Source of the DNA: Dysgonomonas sp. 511
Lineage (GTDB): Bacteria > Bacteroidota > Bacteroidia > Bacteroidales > Dysgonomonadaceae
NCBI RefSeq assembly: GCF_010501105.1
Contig: NZ_QVMQ01000016.1
Span: 43,403 to 107,402, forward strand
Reading direction: 5' to 3'
DNA: 64,000 nt
Shown here: positions 8,041 to 15,542 of the stretch, one piece after another
Numbering within the stretch: the stretch's first letter is position 1
How the letters are laid out: every line of letters starts with the position of its first letter
The notes under the pieces: model-generated
What the model was told of the DNA's origin: nothing
The model's input: the letters and a program-made list of their open reading frames with translations, nothing else
Database searches by the model: none
Made by a program: the position numbers and the translations under genes

Positions 8041-8466
8041 ATGAGGTATTTGTATATAATATTAGGATCTGTCAGTCTGGCAATAGGTTTGCTTGGCATA
8101 GTGACCCCCGGGTTGCCGACTACTCCTTTTATCCTGCTGACAGCCTTCCTGTTTGCCAAAGGTTCGCCAAACTTATACAGGAAATTGCATGAACACAAAC
8201 TAACAGGCAGCTATATAAAAAGGATAAACGGACGCATCAGCACCAAAGCCCTCCTGATATCCTTATCTATAATGTGGGCTATGATATGCTTTACTACATT
8301 TGTTGTATTCAGTTCGGAAACCAAACGGCTGGTTATGCTTGGGCTAGGCCTTATAGGAACAATCTCTCAAATTGTCGTATTCATTAATAAAAGAAGAAAA
8401 TATGCAGCTAATATTGCCTTAAGCAATGACAGCCTTGAAGAGAAGAAAAACATTACATCGTATTAA
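8041..8466 (+). CDS. YbaN-family (DUF454) inner-membrane protein
   Basis: A 141-residue inner-membrane protein with the DUF454 signature near the N terminus (GLLGIVTPGLPTTPFILLTA, then F-L-F-A-K-G-S-P). Hydrophobic segments lie at about residues 5-25, 27-45, 72-92 and 95-113. Its function is not established in any organism I know. It is followed 15 bp later by a DUF3467 gene, probably co-transcribed. The start lies just after repeat copy C. Confidence 0.8.
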   Translation: MRYLYIILGSVSLAIGLLGIVTPGLPTTPFILLTAFLFAKGSPNLYRKLHEHKLTGSYIKRINGRISTKALLISLSIMWAMICFTTFVVFSSETKRLVMLGLGLIGTISQIVVFINKRRKYAANIALSNDSLEEKKNITSY

Positions 8467-8481
8467 CTAAAATATAAATTC

Positions 8482-8796
8482 ATGGAAAACAAAAACGAAC
8501 AAGACGGCCAAATACAAATAGAACTACCTGAAGAAGTAGCACAAGGCACATATTCCAACCTTGCAATAATTGCACATTCTTCTTCCGAATTTGTGATTGA
8601 CTTTGTACGTATATTACCGGGATTGCCAAAAGCGAAGGTAAAATCGCGCATAATACTGACTCCGGAACATGCCAAACGCCTGCTATATGCACTGAATGAT
8701 AATATCAACCGTTTTGAGGCACACAACGGAGTAATATCAGTAGAAAACCCTGCCGGATTTATGCCTCCCATCAACGGGCCGATAGGGGAAGCTTAA
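8482..8796 (+). CDS. DUF3467 protein
   Basis: A small cytosolic protein (104 residues) of the DUF3467 family. It has the family pattern Y-S-N-L-A-x-I-x-H-S, F-V-I-D-F-x-x-x-L-P-G-x-P-K-A-K-V, R-I-I-L-T-P-E-H-A-K-R-L and a C-terminal F-M-P-P-I-N-G-P. There is no signal peptide or membrane segment. Its function is unknown. In Bacteroidetes it is often found near RNA polymerase or envelope genes, but nothing here narrows the role. Confidence 0.8.
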   Translation: MENKNEQDGQIQIELPEEVAQGTYSNLAIIAHSSSEFVIDFVRILPGLPKAKVKSRIILTPEHAKRLLYALNDNINRFEAHNGVISVENPAGFMPPINGPIGEA

Positions 8797-9057
8797 AGTA
8801 TATTCTTCGCCAATGCTCCCCTACCCTATACCTTGGCATTAGCCAATATAAGCAGGGAAGGAGCTTGCAAAAATCACCCCTATTTGCACCGGGGGTGAAC
8901 ATTATAAAAGGAGACATTGTTTACAAAGCAGTAGCCTGCACCTTTGGCTTCGGCTATAAAAAGTATTAACAAATAGACCCCTGTCCTTCAAACGGGCAGG
9001 CGTCTAAAATTCATTATCACAGATTAAGCAGCAACAACCTTGTTATATAAAACCGGT
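8797..9057 (+). other. Leader region of cyd cluster with several hairpins
   Basis: About 260 nt without a gene. It holds a 7-bp stem TCACCCC / GGGGTGA (about 8873-8898), a palindrome TTGTTTACAA (8917-8926), and an 11-bp interrupted stem AGAC-c-CCTGTCC / GGGCAGG-c-GTCT (8975-9005) with no T-run. It may be regulatory for the oxidase genes. I cannot assign a known element. Confidence 0.35.
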
Positions 9058-9297
9058 ATGACTATGAAAGAACCATTGCCGAAATTCAATTTCTTTACTA
9101 TGTTTAAAGATGGATTTAAAAACATGACCTTGGGCAAAACTTTATGGGCGCTCGTGATTATAAAACTTATCATCATGTTCCTCATTCTCCGTCCGTTTTT
9201 CTTCCCCAACTTCCTCAATTCTAAATTCGACGATGCCGAGAGCAAATCCGAGTATGTTAGCCAGGAGTTGATAAAACGGTCGACAGTCAATGAATAG
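9058..9297 (+). CDS. DUF4492 small membrane protein preceding cydA
   Basis: About 79 residues with one membrane helix (LWALVIIKLIIMFLILRPFF) between a basic N-terminal F-K-D-G-F-K-N-M-T-L-G-K segment and an acidic tail. I recognise this as DUF4492, a family usually placed directly before cydA in Bacteroidetes. The start is ATG at 9058 (or 9064); a longer frame would need TTG. It lies 36 bp before cydA and is probably in the same transcript. An accessory role in cytochrome bd assembly or as a small subunit is inference from position. Confidence 0.75.
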   Translation: MTMKEPLPKFNFFTMFKDGFKNMTLGKTLWALVIIKLIIMFLILRPFFFPNFLNSKFDDAESKSEYVSQELIKRSTVNE

Positions 9298-9333
9298 AAA
9301 CTTCAAAGAATATTTACATATAAAACTAATATT

Positions 9334-10896
9334 ATGGAATTACTAAGTACATCGTTGATAGACTGGTCGAGAGCACAGTTTGCAATGACGGCAATGTATC
9401 ACTGGTTGTTTGTCCCCCTGACGCTGGGTCTGGGTATCATCATGGCAATCATGGAAACAATGTATGTGCGCACGGGCAACGAGCAGTGGAAAAAAACCGC
9501 AAAATTCTGGATGACCATCTTCGGTATCAATTTTGCCATCGGGGTGGCTACGGGGCTTATCCTCGAATTTCAGTTCGGAACCAACTGGTCTAACTACAGC
9601 ACGGTGGTTGGCGACATTTTTGGCGCACCACTGGCCATAGAAGCCATCGTGGCCTTCTTTATGGAAGCAACATTTATCTCCATCATGTTTTTCGGATGGA
9701 AACGTGTAAGTAAGAAAGCCCATCTGGCAGCGACATGGCTCACAATAACCGGGGCTACCATTTCGGCGCTGTGGATATTGGTTGCCAACGCATGGATGCA
9801 ATTCCCTGTGGGAATGGAATTTAATCCTGAAACATCGCGCAACGAGATGGTCGACTTCTGGGCTATCGCCCTGTCGCCTGTGGCTATCAATAAGTTTTTC
9901 CACACTGTTATTTCCAGTTGGATACTAGGCTCGTTGTTTGTAGTCGGAGTATCTGCATGGTATATGCTAAAGAAGCGCAATATGGAGTTTGCCCGCCAAA
10001 GCATGAAAGTAGCTACGGTTTTCGGGCTTATAGCTTCTTTGCTTACCCTATACACAGGACACGGATCGGCAGTACAGGTAGCAGAAAAACAACCGATGAA
10101 ACTTGCCGTGATGGAAGGATTGTATGAGGGTGGAACCAACGAAGGACTGGTTATATTCGGTATCCCGAATCCTGATAAAGAGTCGTACGACGACGGAAAA
10201 GATGCCTTCCTGTTTCCTCCTATAAAATTCCCCGGAGGACTTTCTTTAATAGCCTTCTACGATACAGAAGCATTCGTTCCGGGAATAAACGACATTATAA
10301 AAGGAGGTTATCTTCTGCCCGATAGTACAATCGCCTTATCTTTTGAAGAAAGGCAGGCAAAGGGTAAAATAGCTATTGATGCACTCAGGGATTACAGAAA
10401 GGCGAAAAATGAGGGAAATAATCCTCTTGCCGAGCAACATAAAGAAACCTTGTTGGCCAACTATGCCCATTTTGGCTACGGATACCTGCAAAATCCGGGA
10501 CAAATGGTTCCCGACCTTGTAAAAACCGTGTACTGGACATTCCATATAATGGTTTATCTGGGTGGATATTTTATAGCCTTATTTTTAGCCCTTACTTTCC
10601 TTATTTACCGTAAGGAGGAATGGCTCTTCAAATGGAAATGGCTATTGTGGATATGCGTATTTACTATTCCATTGGGATACATTGCCGGGCAAGCGGGATG
10701 GATGGTTGCGGAAATCGGCCGCCAGCCGTGGGCTATACAGGATATACTGCCGCTTCAGGCTTCGGTGTCGGCTATATCGAGCCAGTCGGTAATAACTACA
10801 TTCTTTGTATTCCTTGCCTTGTTTACGGCTTTGCTTATTGCCGAAATACGTATTATGCTCAACCAGATACGCAAAGGGCCGGAGGATGCCCACTAA
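9334..10896 (+). CDS. cydA: Cytochrome bd quinol oxidase subunit I
   Basis: The haem-bearing subunit of the high-affinity terminal oxidase that reduces oxygen with quinol. It starts with the conserved S-R-A-Q-F-A-x-T-A-M-Y-H-W, where the His is a haem b595/d-region ligand. Further signatures are GLILEFQFGTNW, the acidic A-I-E-A-I-V-A-F-F-M-E helix, Y-T-G-H-G-S-A, a Q loop between about residues 240 and 390, and the C-terminal A-E-I-G-R-Q-P-W. At 520 residues it has the normal length. Its partner cydB lies 683 bp downstream, beyond unusual repeats. Confidence 0.97.
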   Translation: MELLSTSLIDWSRAQFAMTAMYHWLFVPLTLGLGIIMAIMETMYVRTGNEQWKKTAKFWMTIFGINFAIGVATGLILEFQFGTNWSNYSTVVGDIFGAPLAIEAIVAFFMEATFISIMFFGWKRVSKKAHLAATWLTITGATISALWILVANAWMQFPVGMEFNPETSRNEMVDFWAIALSPVAINKFFHTVISSWILGSLFVVGVSAWYMLKKRNMEFARQSMKVATVFGLIASLLTLYTGHGSAVQVAEKQPMKLAVMEGLYEGGTNEGLVIFGIPNPDKESYDDGKDAFLFPPIKFPGGLSLIAFYDTEAFVPGINDIIKGGYLLPDSTIALSFEERQAKGKIAIDALRDYRKAKNEGNNPLAEQHKETLLANYAHFGYGYLQNPGQMVPDLVKTVYWTFHIMVYLGGYFIALFLALTFLIYRKEEWLFKWKWLLWICVFTIPLGYIAGQAGWMVAEIGRQPWAIQDILPLQASVSAISSQSVITTFFVFLALFTALLIAEIRIMLNQIRKGPEDAH

Positions 10897-10958
10897 TAAT
10901 TGGGACCGGTAATTGCAGAATATTGGGATTGATTTATCTATATAGGGAGTCCAAACCA

Positions 10959-11120
10959 CCTCCCCCGACCCCTGCAATGGGAGGGGCTGTTAAGTTCTAA
11001 ACGAAATAATACTTTAAAAGAATAAAATATGACACTGAGATACACGAAGAAGCCACTGAGAAACACTGAGGGAGAAAAAATCTCATCAGAACTTAACAGC
11101 CCTACTCCAATGAGGGGAGT
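10959..11120. repeat. Inverted repeat between cydA and cydB
   Basis: Arms about 10959-10998 and 11088-11120 share GGGCTGTTAAGTTCT / AGAACTTAACAGCCC and a less exact CCCTN-CAATG-GGAGG part. The ~90-nt interior carries short CACTGAG repeats. It looks like a MITE-type insertion with no coding capacity. Confidence 0.6.
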
Positions 11121-11177
11121 AAGGCAAAGCCACGCCAAGAGGAAGAAAAAAGTAACAAGAAAAAAAGGAGAATGGGT

Positions 11178-11487
11178 GTTACTTGTGTTACTTTTTAGAA
11201 AGACACAAGATACCAGTAGACGAGTTAATGAGTTGGTTTCTATTAAAATATGAGCTTGTACCTCGTATCTTGTTTACTTGTATCTAAAGAAAAAAGTAAC
11301 AATAGAAAAACAGCTAAAAAGCGTTACTTGTGTTACTTTTTAGAAAGACACAAGATACCAGTAAACGAGTTAATGAGTTGGTTTCTATTAAAATATGAGC
11401 TTGTACCTCGTATCTTGTTTACTTGTATCTAAAGAAAAAGTAACAATAGAAAAACAGCGAAAATGGTGTTACTTGTGTTACTTTTTG
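11178..11487. repeat. Two-unit 145-bp tandem repeat upstream of cydB
   Basis: Units at 11178-11322 and 11323-11468 are nearly identical, and a partial third unit (19 bp) runs to 11487. Each unit begins GTTACTTGTGTTACTTTTT and ends with the rough reverse complement, so each can fold on itself. Open frames here (11029-11253, 11250-11432) are repeat artefacts. Confidence 0.9.
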
Positions 11488-11579
11488 GGTTTGCAATGGA
11501 GAATGAGGCCTTGTAACTAAAATGCAATTATCGGTTGACTATAATAAATGATTTTATCAACTAAAAAAAGAATATAACT

Positions 11580-12725
11580 ATGGATTATTCATTTTTACAA
11601 CATTATTGGTGGTTCCTAATCTGTCTTATAGGCGGTTTGCTGGCATTCCTTCTCTTTGTACAGGGTGGGCAGTCGATGTTGTTTTCATTGGCTAAAGACG
11701 AAAAAGAGCGCAAGATACTTGTTAATGCCTTAGGACGTAAATGGGAATATACATTTACCACGCTGGTAACTTTCGGAGGGGCATTCTTTGCGTCTTTCCC
11801 CTTGTTTTATTCTACCAGCTTTAGCGGGGCATACTGGGTGTGGATGCTTATATTGTTCTGCTTTGTGATACAGGCTGTTTCATACGAATTTCAGTCGAAA
11901 CCGGGCAACACCTTCGGACAAAATACATACCGTATGTTTTTGTTTATAAACGGATTGCTGGGCACTTTCCTTATAGGGGCAGCACTGGCTACTTTCTTTA
12001 CGGGTTCCGACTTTGTGGTAAATAAGGCGAATATGGCCGATATAACGAACCCTACAATCAGTCGTTGGGGCAGCGAATGGCATGGCTTAGAAGCTTTGGC
12101 CAATCCCCGCAACTGGATGTTGGGGCTTGCCGTATTCTTCCTTGCACGCACTCTTGCCTGTCTGTTTTTTATCAACCGTTTGCAAGACGAAGGTTTAGTA
12201 GCCCGTTCGCGGAAGTTCCTGCTTTACAACGGGATGCCATTTGTCGTATTTTTCCTTGTTTTTGTTATCTGGTCTTTTCTTTCGAACGGTTTCGCCGTAA
12301 ACCCTGAAACGAAGGAAGTATTTTTGCAGCCATATAAGTATTTCAACAATCTGATTGAGATGCCGGTTGTAGGCATAGTATTCCTTGCCGGGATTGTTTT
12401 GGTTTTGTTTGGAATAGGTAAAACCCTGCTGAGCAAAGACTTCGACAAAGGCATATGGTTTACCGGAGTGGGAACAGTGCTTACTGTATGTATGCTATTG
12501 TTGATAACCGGTTACAACAATACTGCTTACTACCCGTCGGCAACAAACCTGCAAAGTTCGCTCACTATCGAAAATTCATCTTCCAGCGAGTTTACCCTCA
12601 CCGTGATGAGTATAGTATCGTTATTGGTTCCATTCGTGCTGGCATATATAATATACGCATGGAACTCATTGGAAAAGAAGAAGTTCAAGATAGAAGACCT
12701 GAAAGACGACGGGCACGTATATTAG
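11580..12725 (+). CDS. cydB: Cytochrome bd quinol oxidase subunit II
   Basis: The second membrane subunit of cytochrome bd, pairing with CydA. It has about nine hydrophobic helices, the first being WWFLICLIGGLLAFLLFVQG with the Q-G-G-Q-S motif. It also shows R-K-W-E-Y-T-F-T-T-L and the late N-N-T-A-Y-Y-P-S segment common in CydB. At 381 residues the length is normal. The start is ATG at 11580. The 5' region contains the 145-bp repeats, so expression could differ from cydA. A strong terminator follows. Confidence 0.95.
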   Translation: MDYSFLQHYWWFLICLIGGLLAFLLFVQGGQSMLFSLAKDEKERKILVNALGRKWEYTFTTLVTFGGAFFASFPLFYSTSFSGAYWVWMLILFCFVIQAVSYEFQSKPGNTFGQNTYRMFLFINGLLGTFLIGAALATFFTGSDFVVNKANMADITNPTISRWGSEWHGLEALANPRNWMLGLAVFFLARTLACLFFINRLQDEGLVARSRKFLLYNGMPFVVFFLVFVIWSFLSNGFAVNPETKEVFLQPYKYFNNLIEMPVVGIVFLAGIVLVLFGIGKTLLSKDFDKGIWFTGVGTVLTVCMLLLITGYNNTAYYPSATNLQSSLTIENSSSSEFTLTVMSIVSLLVPFVLAYIIYAWNSLEKKKFKIEDLKDDGHVY

Positions 12726-12744
12726 TGTATGTTGGATATAAAAA

Positions 12745-12775
12745 ATAAGAGAGGGTGCTCCCTCTCTTATATATA
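12745..12775 (+). terminator. Terminator after cydB
   Basis: Perfect 11-bp stem ATAAGAGAGGG / CCCTCTCTTAT with a TGCT loop. It serves plus-strand transcription and probably also the convergent gene ending at 12787. Confidence 0.75.
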
Positions 12776-12786
12776 TTAATTATCAA

Positions 12787-13479
12787 TCAAATAGAAAAAT
12801 AAAAGCCGCTTTGTAACAACTGGTCGTATTTTTCTTTATTGAACTTATAATAGAAAGCTCCTCTTTTGGAACCGGACTTATCTTTCTCATCCAGTTTTTC
12901 CAATATATTCATTTCCAGTATTTTCTTCCGGAAATTCCTTTTATCTAAAGTTGTCTGATATATGGCTTCGTATAAGGATTGCAGTTGAGGCAGGGTAAAT
13001 TTTTCGGGCAACAGATTGAATCCAAGAGGTTGGGTCGCAGCTTTCTTCCTCAATATATTGATAGTGTCGTCCAACATCTGGTTGTGGTCGAATACCAGTT
13101 CGCCGACCTTTTCTAGTTCTTCCCAGCGGGCGTTATGAACTTTGCACAATTCTTCGTTGAAGAACTCTAAATTGAGAAGGGCATAGTAGGCTATGGATAC
13201 AACCCGTTCGCCGGCATCGCGGTCGATATCGCCGTAAGTACCGACTTGTTCCATGAATACGTCTTGTATTCCTGTATATTCATATAATACGCGAGAGACA
13301 GTTTGAGAAAGGCTTTCGTTCGATTTCAGGAATCCGCCCATTAGCGTATCGGCACCTTCCAGGGGTTCGAATTTACGCTTTGAGATAAGTAGATATAACT
13401 TTCCTTCTTTGAAGCCAAGGATTATACAGTCTACCGATACATAGAATTTGTCTTGTTCTCTATAAAATAATGGAGCCAT
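12787..13479 (-). CDS. NrtR/AraR-like transcriptional regulator with degenerate Nudix domain
   Basis: The N-terminal ~150 residues form a Nudix-type domain (FYVSVDCIILGFKEGKLYLL, then a D-T-L-M-G-G-F-L-K region). The Nudix box R-E-x-x-E-E reads S-R-V-L-Y-E-Y, so hydrolysis is unlikely. The C-terminal ~75 residues (FTLPQLQSLYEAI, K-R-N-F-R-K-K-I) match the winged-helix DNA-binding part of NrtR/AraR repressors. Known members sense ADP-ribose-type nucleotides or, in Bacteroides AraR, arabinose. The ligand and regulon here cannot be read from context, since no sugar or NAD operon is adjacent. Confidence 0.75.
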   Translation of the reverse strand: MAPLFYREQDKFYVSVDCIILGFKEGKLYLLISKRKFEPLEGADTLMGGFLKSNESLSQTVSRVLYEYTGIQDVFMEQVGTYGDIDRDAGERVVSIAYYALLNLEFFNEELCKVHNARWEELEKVGELVFDHNQMLDDTINILRKKAATQPLGFNLLPEKFTLPQLQSLYEAIYQTTLDKRNFRKKILEMNILEKLDEKDKSGSKRGAFYYKFNKEKYDQLLQSGFYFSI

Positions 13480-13501
13480 TCAATATATTATTATTAAGCT
13501 A

Positions 13502-13509
13502 CAAAGGTA
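13502..13509 (-). promoter_or_regulatory. -7 element of the Nudix-type regulator
   Basis: TACCTTTG on the minus strand, predicting a start about 16 nt before the ATG. Confidence 0.6.
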
Positions 13510-13651
13510 GTGATTTTTTAGAAATGAGGTATTATCCAGTAGGATTGAACAGGGCAACCCCTTCAACGATTGCAACTCACAGATCAGCAAGCTTCATCCA
13601 CCGGCTTAACCGGCACCCGAAGACGCAATATATGCCTATATCTCTTCGGCA

Positions 13652-14449
13652 CTATAATTTAGCCTCAACAGCTTTTATACCGATTTCTATCTCTTTCTTA
13701 AAATCAGGCTGGGTTTCACCATCAATATACTCCAATGCCATACGGTAATCACCGAGGGATGCAGTATAATCTTCCATCTGGAAATGGGTGTTTCCCCGGT
13801 TGAAGTAGATGACAGCCGAAGGCTCTATGGCTATAGCCGCATCGAAATCGGCAAGCGCTTCGCCGTAATGCTCCATCTTTTCGTGTACCAGCCCGCGGTT
13901 GTTATAAGCGCTGGCATAGTCGGGCAACAGCCCTACAGTCGTATTGAGGTCGGCAAGAGCCTTATCGTACATCCCCATATCGCTGTAGATAGACCCGCGG
14001 TTGTAGTAGGCCATGCTGTCGGTGTCGTCGAGCCCTATAATGTCCGACATGGTGTGCAGGGCTTTCATTCGGTCGCCATTCTGGTAGTAGGCTGTAGCCA
14101 AAAACGAGTATGTCTTGGCAAGTACCTTGTCGCGCCACTGGGTATCTTTCTTATATTTCTCGTCGTTGTTGATACGCTCTATCAGCTTGTTGAGCATATT
14201 TATCTTCTGCTGGGGGGTGCTTAGTTTGCCGAGGGCAACAGCTACATCGTTTGCAAACTTCACAAGGCTTTTGTCTCCTTGTTTGCGCCTGCGGGCTATA
14301 AGGTAAAACATCAGGGCAAAGAGGATAAACATCAGGGCGAAGAGCGTCACAACCCCGGCTATGCCATAGCCCAGGAAATTGACATTGCACGATGGCAGCA
14401 AAACCAGCAGTGCGATAGCGGGAGTATATATGCGTATATATTTCATCAT
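13652..14449 (-). CDS. TPR-repeat membrane lipoprotein
   Basis: A 265-residue envelope protein. The N terminus has a lipobox-like LLPSC near residue 21, followed by a second hydrophobic segment (about 28-50) ending R-R-R-K, so it may be lipidated or a two-pass anchor. From about residue 105 it carries tetratricopeptide repeats (YYQNGDRMKALHTM, AYYNRGSIYSDMGMYDKALA, AYNNRGLVHEKMEHYGEALA, IYFNRGNTHFQMEDYTASLG), a scaffold for protein binding. It lies 40 bp downstream of the TonB-domain gene on the same strand, probably as an operon. The partner is unknown. Confidence 0.75.
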   Translation of the reverse strand: MMKYIRIYTPAIALLVLLPSCNVNFLGYGIAGVVTLFALMFILFALMFYLIARRRKQGDKSLVKFANDVAVALGKLSTPQQKINMLNKLIERINNDEKYKKDTQWRDKVLAKTYSFLATAYYQNGDRMKALHTMSDIIGLDDTDSMAYYNRGSIYSDMGMYDKALADLNTTVGLLPDYASAYNNRGLVHEKMEHYGEALADFDAAIAIEPSAVIYFNRGNTHFQMEDYTASLGDYRMALEYIDGETQPDFKKEIEIGIKAVEAKL

Positions 14450-14489
14450 AGAGGTAATTGATATTCGATACTATTTTAGCCGATGGGTT

Positions 14490-15296
14490 TTACTTAGGCA
14501 GTTCGAACGGAATGGGTAGCACTACGTTCATAGCCACAGGCTTGCCGTCTTTTGTTCCAGGAATCCACTTAGGCATTTTCTTTATCAGGTAAAACGCCTC
14601 TTCGTTGCAATCTCTGAAGACGCCTTTGAAAAGCCTGATATTGGTAATCTCACCGTCGGGCATCACCGTGATGTTGTACACCACCCTACCCTCTATGCCA
14701 TATTCTATTGCCAGTTTAGGGTATTTGAGGTTTGCCTTGAGGTAGGCGTCCAATGCTTCCTGGCCTCCGGGGTATTGCGGGTCGCGGTTTTGCGAATCGG
14801 GAGCGAGTTTGGTCTCTGCTTTCTCTGCCATATGTTCTTCTTGACAAAGGCATATCCTATCTTTTTCCTTCAGTGTGCCATCTTTCTGTTGTTGCTTAAG
14901 CGCATCGTTGAGGGCAAACGAAACTTGCAGGTAGTACGAAAAGGCTTGGTCGCTATTTTGTGGAATTTTGCAAGCTGCCAGTTGTACTGCACTTACCACC
15001 TGTTCGTCAGCTAAAGGGTCGAAGCCTTTTAATATCTTTATATTCGATGCTTTCTTTTGGTCATTCACATCGAACTGCAAGTCTACTTCTCCTTCCATTT
15101 CTATCTGGATAAGTAGTGACGGGTAGTTGATGATATCTTTCAGATGTTGTACAAACGTTTTTGTTTCATCATTGTCTACAATCCGGATATCATTGGTGCT
15201 TCTATCCTGTTTATATATTTTTATGGAAATTCCGTCATCGGCAAAAAGGCCGCCAGTGGCGAGGAGTAAGAATATTGCAAGTACGGTAATACGCAT
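14490..15296 (-). CDS. Exported TonB C-terminal domain protein
   Basis: The last ~90 residues form a TonB C-terminal domain (YPGGQEALDAYLKANLKYPK, V-x-G-R-V-V-Y-N-I-T-V-M-P-D-G-E-I, then M-P-K-W-I-P-G). Residues ~60-115 look like a second, weaker copy (YPSLLIQIEMEGEVDLQFDV). Instead of the usual TonB membrane anchor and Pro-rich linker it has a signal peptide ending near FAD, so it may be a soluble periplasmic protein rather than an energy transducer. I use ATG at 15296; an upstream frame would begin with TTG. It is probably co-transcribed with the TPR gene. Confidence 0.75.
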   Translation of the reverse strand: MRITVLAIFLLLATGGLFADDGISIKIYKQDRSTNDIRIVDNDETKTFVQHLKDIINYPSLLIQIEMEGEVDLQFDVNDQKKASNIKILKGFDPLADEQVVSAVQLAACKIPQNSDQAFSYYLQVSFALNDALKQQQKDGTLKEKDRICLCQEEHMAEKAETKLAPDSQNRDPQYPGGQEALDAYLKANLKYPKLAIEYGIEGRVVYNITVMPDGEITNIRLFKGVFRDCNEEAFYLIKKMPKWIPGTKDGKPVAMNVVLPIPFELPK

Positions 15297-15337
15297 TTTC
15301 AAGTGGTTATAAAATTCGGTTACAGTTTATTGTTGCA

Positions 15338-15345
15338 CAAATATA
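15338..15345 (-). promoter_or_regulatory. -7 element of the TonB-domain/TPR operon
   Basis: Minus strand TATATTTG, about 35 nt before the ATG at 15296. Confidence 0.5.
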
Positions 15346-15378
15346 ATGAAAAGTAAAAGTATAATGGAATTTTAGAAC

Positions 15379-15392
15379 CTGTTTAAATTTTA
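15379..15392 (+). repeat. Solitary CTGTTTAAATTTTA motif
   Basis: Exact 14-mer shared with 3862-3875 and with the left end of the MITE-like element at 34500. No second arm is visible here. Confidence 0.5.
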
Positions 15393-15469
15393 GCTAAATT
15401 TAAATATTTGAAGGTCGATACAGCTAATTCTTAGCAACTTTTCTCTATTCTTTTAGTACATACTCGTAC

Positions 15470-15516
15470 AAAAAAAGCATTGCACAGACAGAGGAAATCC
15501 TTTTGCCGTGCAATGC
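15470..15516 (-). terminator. Terminator of META lipoprotein gene
   Basis: Stem GCATTGCAC / GTGCAATGC with a ~22-nt loop. On the minus strand it is followed directly by seven T. Confidence 0.8.
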
Positions 15517-15542
15517 ATTCAATTATAATAAAAAGCTTCTAC

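Noticed and set aside
9343-9903. 186-codon frame opposite cydA
   Set aside because: Antisense shadow of a strongly conserved oxidase gene; His/Arg-rich, no domain.
11029-11432. Two open frames between cydA and cydB
   Set aside because: They are made of the tandem 145-bp unit and the inverted element, low-complexity and basic, with no start context.
11178-11487. Possible CRISPR array
   Set aside because: Only two near-identical long units with no short-repeat/spacer pattern and no cas genes.
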